This document shows positions 58,025 through 64,000 of a stretch of 64,000 bases of DNA, in pieces (position 1 is the stretch's first letter; every line of letters starts with the position of its first letter). The stretch lies in NCBI GenBank assembly GCA_018266175.1, contig JAFEAY010000021.1, forward strand, positions 304,811-368,810, in the 5' to 3' direction. The notes beneath the pieces were generated by a model. It was given only the letters and a program-made list of their open reading frames with translations. It made no database searches and was not told where the DNA came from. Source of the stretch: Candidatus Dependentiae bacterium. GTDB taxonomy: Bacteria; Babelota; Babeliae; Babelales; RVW-14. The position numbers and the translations under genes were made by a program.

Positions 58025-59248
58025 TTAGGAGCCAAAATTCAACACTTGATTGCTGTAGAATTGTGCAACTTTTTTAACATCTTGAAGATGATCAATAAAT
58101 AGTTGCTGATCCAGCCTTAAAAATAAGTCACTAATTAAAGCATAAACCTCTTTTTGCTTGAGATGATTTCGAACATGAGGGTTTGAAGTAATAACCGCTG
58201 TTTTTTGTTGAACATGCGATAAGCCTTTCCAAAGAATATCAAATTCATTGCGATGCACCATCAAATCATCTTTTCCATGAAAAAAGAGAAGCGGAATATC
58301 TGGTGCTTTAGGCAGATGTTCTACCAAAGAAGTTTCATTTACTGGAAATCCTAAGATTTTTTTTGTAAACCACATCAAACCGTCTTGAGCAAGTTGAGTA
58401 CCCCAAAACCAGTGGTCTTTCCAACCACCACGCTGAGGATCGCAAATGAGCTTAAAATCTCCACTGAGCTTTTCTACAATACGCGGAACCGAAATCCAAC
58501 ATCCATCCAAAATGAGCTTATCAAAAAGATCGCTTCGTAGTGCAGCTGATTTTAAAAATATAAACGCAGAATAACAAACCCCCAACCCATAGACCTGTGT
58601 ATACGTTTTGCTCTTTTTAAAATGATCAACAACCGCTTCTACATATCGCTCTTCGTGCCCACCAAATTGAGTACGGGATGAATCAACACCAATACACAGA
58701 GTAGAAAGCGCGTATTGATTTGCATCAAGCCCTTGTCCTGGAAAGTCAAAGAGAACTAAGTCGTAATCTGGAAACATGTCAATAAAGGGAGACATAACTT
58801 CTCGAGCATTGGTAAACCCTTCACCGATAATCAAAAGTTTATCGCTCTTGCGATTAAAATAGGTACAATGCACAGACTGACCATCAAGAGCTTTTGCTTG
58901 AACAAGAACACCTTGTCGTCCTGCTTGGTATTGCCTACGTAGATGGTATTCTCGGGTTTTTTTTGCATCAGTAATGAATGAAGGCTCAAAGAAAACCGAC
59001 TGATTAAGGTGACCATAATAACGCTTTGCAAAAAGATCGGCTCCCCGAGGCAGTTCAAACCCAAGGTTATCAGCATGCACAATTTCGGTGTGAAAAACAT
59101 AATTGAATTGTTGCTGTTTGGGTTGCTCAGAAGCCTGCTGAACGATAACGTCTGACGTACATGACTCTGATGCTGCAATAAAGACTGAGTAAATAAGCGT
59201 AAAAATCAAAAAAAGAAAGACTTTTTTTATGGGATTGATCTGAAACAT
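58025..59248 (-). CDS. exported alpha/beta-hydrolase-fold protein with a Cys elbow
   Basis: ATG 59248 (AAGGG just upstream) gives a signal peptide (VFLFLIFTLIYSVFIAASES); 407 aa. Hydrolase fold pieces: LLIIGEGFTNAREVM, LVLFDFPGQG, the nucleophile elbow GLGVCYSAF, DIPLLFFHGKDDLM (acid) and ITSNPHVRNHLK (His). At the elbow the nucleophile position is Cys (G-V-C-Y-S), whereas lipases and esterases have Ser. That fits dienelactone-hydrolase-like or inactive members. Probably periplasmic or secreted; substrate unknown. Confidence 0.78.
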   Translation of the reverse strand: MFQINPIKKVFLFLIFTLIYSVFIAASESCTSDVIVQQASEQPKQQQFNYVFHTEIVHADNLGFELPRGADLFAKRYYGHLNQSVFFEPSFITDAKKTREYHLRRQYQAGRQGVLVQAKALDGQSVHCTYFNRKSDKLLIIGEGFTNAREVMSPFIDMFPDYDLVLFDFPGQGLDANQYALSTLCIGVDSSRTQFGGHEERYVEAVVDHFKKSKTYTQVYGLGVCYSAFIFLKSAALRSDLFDKLILDGCWISVPRIVEKLSGDFKLICDPQRGGWKDHWFWGTQLAQDGLMWFTKKILGFPVNETSLVEHLPKAPDIPLLFFHGKDDLMVHRNEFDILWKGLSHVQQKTAVITSNPHVRNHLKQKEVYALISDLFLRLDQQLFIDHLQDVKKVAQFYSNQVLNFGS

Positions 59249-59458
59249 ATGACCCTTTAGTAGTAATAACAATAGTAACCTGATCGACCGACATTGTACC
59301 GAGCATGAGTAATTAGTGCAAATGGGGCTTTATGAATGACCAAAACTTATTCAGATTGAATAATTAATTATGTTTTGTGGGCTTAGAAGAAAAAGCATTT
59401 TTTGTTATACTTAAAGGAATGTTGGCCCAAAAATTGTTGTATTAAAGTATAGGTAATT

Positions 59459-60691
59459 ATGAATATAAAAAAAATACGGAACGACTTCCCTATTTTTGCT
59501 CAGCACACCGATCCTAAACTTGTCTTTTTGGATAGTGCTGCAAGTGCGCAAAAACCCAACCAGGTGATTGACGCCATAACTACTTTTTATCGCACACAAA
59601 ATGCCAACATTCATCGCGGCCTTTACGCCTTAAGCGAACAAGCAACAATTGCGTACGAAGAAGTTCGTGAAAAAGTTGCACGCTTAATCAATGCACAAAG
59701 GAGCTCTGAAATTATTTTCACCAAGGGAACAACCGAAGGCATTAACTTTATTGCAAGCGCATGGGCTGAAAATCATTTGAAGGCTGGTGACGAAATATTA
59801 CTTTCTCACACCGAGCACCATGCAAACCTTCTTCCCTGGCAACGCATTGCACAAAAAACTGGCGCTGTTTTAAAATTTATTCATTTAAACCAATCAGCAT
59901 TCTTGCTTGAAGTAAATGATGAACTCGTCAACACACGAACCAAACTTGTTGCCGTTACCATGAGCTCAAATGTACTGGGCGATGTATGGCCCGAAGGTGG
60001 CTTAGAAAAAATTATTACTCAAGCCCACAGCGTAGGCGCAAAGGTACTTCTTGATGCTGCGCAAGTGGTTGGCCACAAGCAGGTTGACATTCAACAACTT
60101 GGTGCGGATTTTATGGTATTTTCTGGGCATAAAATGCTTGGACCTACAGGGGTAGGAATTCTTTACATTAACCAATTTTTGCACCACGACGTTGAACCGT
60201 ATCAAGTTGGTGGATCGATGGTCTATGAAGTTGAATGGGAACGTGCAACATGGGCACAAGCTCCAACAAAATTTGAAGCGGGAACTCCTCCAATTGCAGA
60301 AGTAATTGGCTTAGGTGCAACAATCGACTACATTACACAGAATATTAATTTTGATACACTTGCAACACATTATGGTGCTCTATCAACCCTGCTGATTAAC
60401 GGGCTGCAACAGCTGGAAGAAATAAACATTTATGGAAATATCCAAAAAATGAAACAAGAGGGGCACGTAGTAAGCTTTAACGTTAACGGTATTCATAGTC
60501 ATGATATTGCTGCATATTTAGCAAGCAAAAATATAGCATTACGAGCTGGCCATCATTGCGCGCAACCACTGATTCGCGTGCTTAACGTTGATGCGGTTGT
60601 TCGAGCAAGCTTTGCTGCATATACTACTACCGATGAAGTTCAAGCACTTATTAATCATCTTCCAGGCGCAATAAAACTTTTAAAAAACTAA
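59459..60691 (+). CDS. sufS: cysteine desulfurase (SufS)
   Basis: 410 aa, typical SufS/CsdA length. Pattern DSAASAQKPNQVIDAI, NIHRGLYALSEQAT, HTEHHANLLPWQ, PLP lysine in SGHKMLGPTGVGILY, and catalytic Cys in RAGHHCAQPLIR. It removes sulfur from cysteine and passes it to SufU, whose gene follows 4 nt later. Together with sufBD at 26-29 kb it forms the SUF pathway, but sufC is missing in the window. Confidence 0.95.
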   Translation: MNIKKIRNDFPIFAQHTDPKLVFLDSAASAQKPNQVIDAITTFYRTQNANIHRGLYALSEQATIAYEEVREKVARLINAQRSSEIIFTKGTTEGINFIASAWAENHLKAGDEILLSHTEHHANLLPWQRIAQKTGAVLKFIHLNQSAFLLEVNDELVNTRTKLVAVTMSSNVLGDVWPEGGLEKIITQAHSVGAKVLLDAAQVVGHKQVDIQQLGADFMVFSGHKMLGPTGVGILYINQFLHHDVEPYQVGGSMVYEVEWERATWAQAPTKFEAGTPPIAEVIGLGATIDYITQNINFDTLATHYGALSTLLINGLQQLEEINIYGNIQKMKQEGHVVSFNVNGIHSHDIAAYLASKNIALRAGHHCAQPLIRVLNVDAVVRASFAAYTTTDEVQALINHLPGAIKLLKN

Positions 60692-60695
60692 GATT

Positions 60696-61079
60696 ATGGA
60701 TTACAATTTATATCAAGAAGAACTGATGGATCACTATCGTCATCCTCATAACAATAAAAAAGTTCCAAACGCAAATTTTGCATCGGGCGAGTACAACCCT
60801 TCGTGCGGTGATAAAATGCATATCGAAGGTGTTATTGAAAAAAATGTGCTCACGCAGGTTGGATTTCAAGGCAAGGGATGTGTTATCAGCCAAGCTGCAG
60901 CCTCTATGCTCACTGAACATTGCAAAGGGAAGACTATTGATGAAATTCTTCAGCATGATAAAGAAACTATTACAAATCTCATCGGCATGCCACTGGGACC
61001 AAACCGACTTAAGTGCGCCCTACTCTGCTTAGAAGTTATTCAAAAAGGTCTTCTTGAGTTTAAAAAAAATAACAATTAA
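60696..61079 (+). CDS. sufU: Fe-S assembly scaffold or sulfur-transfer protein SufU
   Basis: 127 aa. Start LYQEELMDHYRHPHNNKK, three conserved Cys in NPSCGD, FQGKGCVISQAAASML and LKCALLCLEV. The gene follows sufS directly, the usual arrangement in bacteria that use SufS-SufU. SufU takes the persulfide from SufS and hands it to SufB. The loop between the second and third Cys is shorter than I expect in Firmicutes SufU, so an IscU-like reading is possible. Confidence 0.9.
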   Translation: MDYNLYQEELMDHYRHPHNNKKVPNANFASGEYNPSCGDKMHIEGVIEKNVLTQVGFQGKGCVISQAAASMLTEHCKGKTIDEILQHDKETITNLIGMPLGPNRLKCALLCLEVIQKGLLEFKKNNN

Positions 61080-61143
61080 AAAGTATAAAAACATCGCTTG
61101 ATTTGGTTCATAAGCCTTATTAAGTGACGAGAAAGGAAACACG

Positions 61144-62703
61144 ATGCTTTCAATAAAATTAACTGATAAAAAATTCTGGGACAACAATGTTGAAGCCTAT
61201 GTTTTTCTCATGAAAGAAAATCTAGACTCAGCATCTGATCTTGATAGTATTTCGAAAATTGAAACTGACTTCTATCCGCACCTCAAACAAATTCTCAAAC
61301 GCCATAAATTCAATGGTCAAAAAGGCCAATCATACGTTTTAACCGCTGAAAAGAATGGAAAATTGCTTCAATTCTTTTTTGTTGGCTTGGGCAAACTTGA
61401 TCAAGCGTGGGACCGTAATTTAGAAATTTTACGTCGTGCATGGGCAAGTGCTGTACAACGCATGAAGCATTTAAGTATTGAATCGGCAATTGTTGCATTA
61501 CCCGAAACTGAACCGTTCAAAGTAAGCAGCGTTGAGCTTTTAAAACAACTCGTTATCAACTCTTACATGGCTGATTACGAATTTATTCAGTTCAAAAGCA
61601 ATAAAAAAGATGATTGGAACTGCCAACTATTTTTTGATGTTATTGATGAAGACTTTACCGGATTCACCCAAGCACTTGAGTATGGTAAATCTCTTGGCAG
61701 TGCTATCAACACAGCGCGCCACTGGATTGACCTACCAGGAAACATCATACACCCCGGTACACTGAGCGAAGAAGCGCAAAAGATCGCCAATGAACATAAA
61801 AATATTTCCTGCACCATCTTTGGACACGAACGCGCACAAGAGCTTGGAATGGGTTCATTTTTGTCGGTTGCAAGGGGTTCTGAACACGAAGGCAAGTTTG
61901 TTATTCTTGAATACAAAGCCGCTGACAACAATGCCCCAACAATCGCACTATGTGGCAAAGGAGTGACCTTTGATACTGGCGGCATCAGCCTAAAACCATC
62001 AGCCAGCATGGACGGCATGAAGTACGATATGGCCGGAGCCGCATCAGTTATTGTGCTTATGAAATTTTTTGCACAACTTAAACCAAATGTTAACATTATC
62101 GGCATCACGCCGCTGGTTGAAAACATGCCAAGCGGTAGAGCATCTCGCCAAGATGATATTGTTGTTGCAATGAACGGCAAATCAATTGAAATTAAAAGCA
62201 CCGATGCTGAGGGGCGCCTCATTCTTGCAGATGCAATTTGCTATGCCGAAAAATTTCACACCCCAGACATCATTATCGATATTGCAACACTCACTGGAGC
62301 CTGCGCATATGCAGTAGGACACCTCCACATGGCACTCATATCAAGAGACGAAGATCTTAAGAATGCACTGCTTGCAAGCGGAAAACTAACCGGCGATAAA
62401 ATGTGGCCACTTCCAATCGATGATGACTTTGTTTTAGCAAATAATTCAGACGTTGCAGATCTTTCCAACACGGGTGCTCGTAGTTATGGCGCAGGAACAA
62501 TTACGGCTGCATGTTTTCTAGAAGCGTTTGTGAGCAAAGCTCGCTGGGCTCATCTTGATATCGCAAGCACTGCAAGTGATGCACCAGGAATTAATTACCT
62601 CGGAAAAGGCGCTACAGGAGCAAGCATCCGAGCATTAGCTGACTTTGTTATTTCGCATGGAAAACAAGATTCATTAATCAAAAATCTTGTAAACAACGGG
62701 TAA
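61144..62703 (+). CDS. pepA: leucyl aminopeptidase (PepA, M17)
   Basis: 519 aa. Catalytic domain: GKGVTFDTGGISLKPSASMDGMKYDMAGAA, VENMPSGRASRQDD, STDAEGRLILADAI and DIATLTGACAYAVG. Metal-binding Lys, Asp and Glu of M17 are present; the N-terminal domain is less conserved. Cytosolic hexamer that releases N-terminal amino acids, useful if the cell lives on host peptides. Independent of sufSU: a 64-nt gap separates them. Confidence 0.95.
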   Translation: MLSIKLTDKKFWDNNVEAYVFLMKENLDSASDLDSISKIETDFYPHLKQILKRHKFNGQKGQSYVLTAEKNGKLLQFFFVGLGKLDQAWDRNLEILRRAWASAVQRMKHLSIESAIVALPETEPFKVSSVELLKQLVINSYMADYEFIQFKSNKKDDWNCQLFFDVIDEDFTGFTQALEYGKSLGSAINTARHWIDLPGNIIHPGTLSEEAQKIANEHKNISCTIFGHERAQELGMGSFLSVARGSEHEGKFVILEYKAADNNAPTIALCGKGVTFDTGGISLKPSASMDGMKYDMAGAASVIVLMKFFAQLKPNVNIIGITPLVENMPSGRASRQDDIVVAMNGKSIEIKSTDAEGRLILADAICYAEKFHTPDIIIDIATLTGACAYAVGHLHMALISRDEDLKNALLASGKLTGDKMWPLPIDDDFVLANNSDVADLSNTGARSYGAGTITAACFLEAFVSKARWAHLDIASTASDAPGINYLGKGATGASIRALADFVISHGKQDSLIKNLVNNG

Positions 62704-62739
62704 TCCGAAACAATTCAATAAAAAGGGTGCAAAAATCTT

Positions 62740-62768
62740 TTGACTTCAGATATTTTTTACTTTAATAT
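62740..62768 (+). promoter_or_regulatory. candidate promoter for the tRNA-Val/tRNA-Asn pair
   Basis: TTGACT (62740-62745), 17-nt spacer, TAATAT (62763-62768). A short hairpin (AAGGGT/ACCCTT, 62780-62794) precedes the tRNA. Confidence 0.5.
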
Positions 62769-62800
62769 TGTTGAAGTTAAAGGGTAACACCCTTAAATAA

Positions 62801-62877
62801 GGGCGAATAGCTCAGTTGGTTAGAGCACCTGCCTTACAAGCAGGGGGTCGCAGGTTCGAGTCCCGCTTCGCCCACCA
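62801..62877 (+). tRNA. tRNA-Val (anticodon TAC)
   Basis: 77 nt with encoded CCA. Acceptor GGGCGAA/TTCGCCC, anticodon arm CCTGC-CTTACAA-GCAGG, T-loop TTCGAGT. Reads GUA and probably GUN codons. Confidence 0.95.
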
Positions 62878-62953
62878 TACTTCGCATAAAGCTTCGTATG
62901 GCAAGCCAGTCTTAGAGATAATCGTAGATTGGTTTTTTTATCTTAGAAATTGT

Positions 62954-63029
62954 TCCCCGATAGCTCAGTTGGTAGAGCACACGACTGTTAATCGTTAGGT
63001 CACAGGTTCGAGTCCTGTTCGGGGAGCCA
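62954..63029 (+). tRNA. tRNA-Asn (anticodon GTT)
   Basis: 76 nt with encoded CCA. Acceptor TCCCCGA/TCGGGGA, D-arm GCTC, anticodon loop CTGTTAA, T-arm ACAGG-TTCGAGT-CCTGT. The outer pair of the anticodon stem is mismatched. Confidence 0.94.
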
Positions 63030-63116
63030 TCCGTCTTCGCTCTTACGAGCTACGACGCGATGATCTATCACTGGTAGAAGACGGATGCCGCGTTAAAGCC
63101 CTTGTGGCGAAGACGG
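63028..63116 (+). repeat. structured element with one left arm and two competing right arms
   Basis: CATCCGTCTTC (63028-63038) pairs exactly with 63077-63087; the overlapping CCGTCTTCGC (63031-63040) pairs exactly with GCGAAGACGG (63107-63116). The two pairings exclude each other. The second overlaps the terminator hairpin before the GIY-YIG gene. Confidence 0.65.
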
Positions 63117-63127
63117 GCTTTTTTTTT
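63095..63127 (+). terminator. terminator after the tRNA pair, before the GIY-YIG gene
   Basis: AAAGCCC (63095-63101) pairs with GGGCTTT (63115-63121) and runs into T8. Confidence 0.75.
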
Positions 63128-63152
63128 GACTATCTTCTTTACAAAATTTCTC

Positions 63153-63392
63153 ATGAAATATGTCTATATTCTCCAAAGCATAAATTTTCCCGACAAATTT
63201 TATACAGGTCTAACCAATGATCTAAAAAGACGATTCAACGAGCATAATAACAAAATCGGAACACACTCTAGTAAGTATGCGCCTTGGAAAATAAAAACTT
63301 ACATGGCCTTTAGCGATGAACAACAGGCATTTGAGTTTGAACGCTATTTAAAAACATCATCCGGACGAGCTTTTACAAAAAAAAGATTGTAG
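63153..63392 (+). CDS. small GIY-YIG endonuclease-domain protein (79 aa)
   Basis: ATG 63153 begins MKYVYILQSINFPDKFYTGL, where YVYIL and YTG correspond to GIY and YIG; NDLKRRFNEHN supplies the conserved Arg and His, and the Glu in FERYLK the metal ligand. It belongs to the short UvrC/YhbQ-like single-domain group that occurs as small stand-alone genes. An upstream frame to 63102 runs through the terminator and is unlikely. Function in these proteins is often unclear (DNA repair or mobility). Confidence 0.88.
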   Translation: MKYVYILQSINFPDKFYTGLTNDLKRRFNEHNNKIGTHSSKYAPWKIKTYMAFSDEQQAFEFERYLKTSSGRAFTKKRL

Positions 63393-63401
63393 GGAATAAT
63401 C

Positions 63402-63839
63402 ATGAATTATTTCAATATCGATTCTCCAGCTATCAAATTTAGAATCATTGCTCAAAACAACCTAGCTTTTACTTTACTCAACTATCAACCAATTGTACCA
63501 GGACACCTTCTTATCTGCCCCATTCGACCCGTTGCAATATATGATTAGCTTACTCATGAAGAAGTGGCTTCTATAATGATTTTGAAAAAAACAGTATGCA
63601 AAGCACTCATCAAAACCTTTGGTGCAGATGGTTTTAATTTTGCTTGGAATGAAGGATCTGATGCTGGACAAACGGTCCCTCATTTCCACCTTCATGTTCT
63701 CCCACGAAAAAAAGGTGATATGGGAATTATAGAGTATGAACCACGACAATTTTTATATCGCACAGGAAGTCGAGCTATCACGCCTGATGAAGAACTCAAA
63801 GAAGTTGTAACTCTCATACAAAACAATTTAATTCTATAA
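63402..63839 (+). pseudogene. HIT-family (histidine triad) hydrolase with in-frame TAG
   Basis: ATG 63402 opens a frame reading NYFNIDSPAIKFRIIAQN and PGHLLICPIRPVA, then TAG at 63546-63548, and the same frame resumes LTHEEVASIMILKKTV, DGFNFAWNEGSDAGQTV and the triad HFHLHVLPR, ending at 63839. Together this is a full-size HIT protein (about 145 codons) of the nucleotide hydrolase/transferase family. The stop falls between the N-terminal strand and the first long helix and would remove the active site. TAG ends other genes here, so it is a real stop: either a recent mutation, a sequence error, or rare read-through. A restart at ATG 63576 would lack the N-terminal strands. Confidence 0.82.
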
Positions 63840-63955
63840 ACGCAACATCTTTCAAATAGAGCAATGGTAAAAAATGAAACCATTTAATCTTTCAATATGG
63901 TCATATATGATTACTGCTATGAAAAGCAAACAGACTACATTTGAAAGATTATAAA

Positions 63956-64000
63956 ATGAACACAAAAAAGAAAAAGATCAGGAGCGCTACAGATTATGCA
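63956..64000 (+). CDS. start of a gene cut by the window edge
   Basis: ATG 63956 with an open frame of 15 codons (basic: NTKKKKIRS). A 26-codon frame (63874-63954) ends 1 nt before it and could be a leader peptide. An inverted repeat (63847-63857 with 63939-63949) spans this leader. Too little to identify. Confidence 0.3.
   Translation, partial: MNTKKKKIRSATDYA

Noticed and set aside
63546-63548. TAG reassigned to an amino acid
   Set aside because: TAG ends at least the RING gene and the GIY-YIG gene at sensible positions, so it works as a stop.

Overview
The window looks like a chromosome segment of a Gram-negative, host-associated bacterium with a reduced metabolism. My best guess is the Candidatus Dependentiae (TM6) / Babelae group; this is an inference, not something the sequence proves. 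The grounds are: many Sec-exported ankyrin-repeat proteins, a PutP-type Na+/solute symporter, type IV pilin plus prepilin peptidase, a KDO-pathway isomerase (an LPS-type envelope), an outer-membrane barrel protein, eukaryote-like domains on exported proteins (RING finger, tectonin propellers, collagen and a collagen-type galactosyltransferase) and moderate AT richness. Stop usage is standard: TAA, TAG and TGA all end convincing genes.

Layout. 1-7.3 kb: 3' end of radA, two ankyrin proteins, a PutP-like symporter and a tandem pair of paralogous ankyrin proteins joined by a GTGA overlap. 7.3-15.3 kb: housekeeping genes (glmS, rpsI without rplM, tRNA-Thr, a DksA-type zinc finger, tadA, gyrB), an exported PLD-family nuclease and an adenylate kinase with an N-terminal membrane anchor. 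15.4-24.4 kb: two giant tandem paralogues (1485 and about 1529 aa) with a tectonin-like propeller and three farnesoic-acid-O-methyltransferase-type (FAMeT) modules each. 24.6-35.2 kb: another ankyrin protein, sufBD without sufC, an exported RING-finger protein with SUMO-interaction-like motifs, mnmG, and a three-gene paralogous ankyrin cluster. 35.4-42.2 kb: photolyase, outer-membrane protein, an rpsU-rbfA-kdsD-pilD operon with a near-consensus promoter, a cupin and a pilin. 42.3-46.5 kb: short exported proteins of unknown function, a decayed IS5-type transposase end and mgtE. 46.6-49.5 kb: rluD, initiator tRNA, EamA transporter, a beta-carbonic-anhydrase-like protein and a perfect 30-bp hairpin. 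49.5-53.6 kb: a same-strand cluster of GT2-TPR glycosyltransferase, GLT25D/COLGALT-type glycosyltransferase and two collagen-like proteins. 53.7-64 kb: nitrilase-family hydrolase, an accC/biotin-carrier/MerR operon, an exported alpha/beta hydrolase, sufS-sufU, pepA, tRNA-Val, tRNA-Asn, a GIY-YIG protein behind a structured leader, and a HIT-family gene broken by an in-frame TAG.

How the genes work together. The clearest coherent system is the 49.5-53.6 kb cluster, read as production and glycosylation of collagen-like surface fibres; both glycosyltransferases carry N-terminal export or anchor sequences. A second theme is secreted proteins likely to meet a eukaryotic host: ankyrin proteins, a SUMO-targeted-ubiquitin-ligase-like RING protein, propeller/FAMeT giants, and a PLD nuclease. 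Iron-sulfur assembly is split over two loci (sufBD at 27 kb, sufSU at 60 kb).

Limits: domain calls come from reading motifs by eye; no database search, structure prediction or signal-peptide program was run. Start codons were adjusted where a Shine-Dalgarno or a clean signal peptide argued for an internal start.
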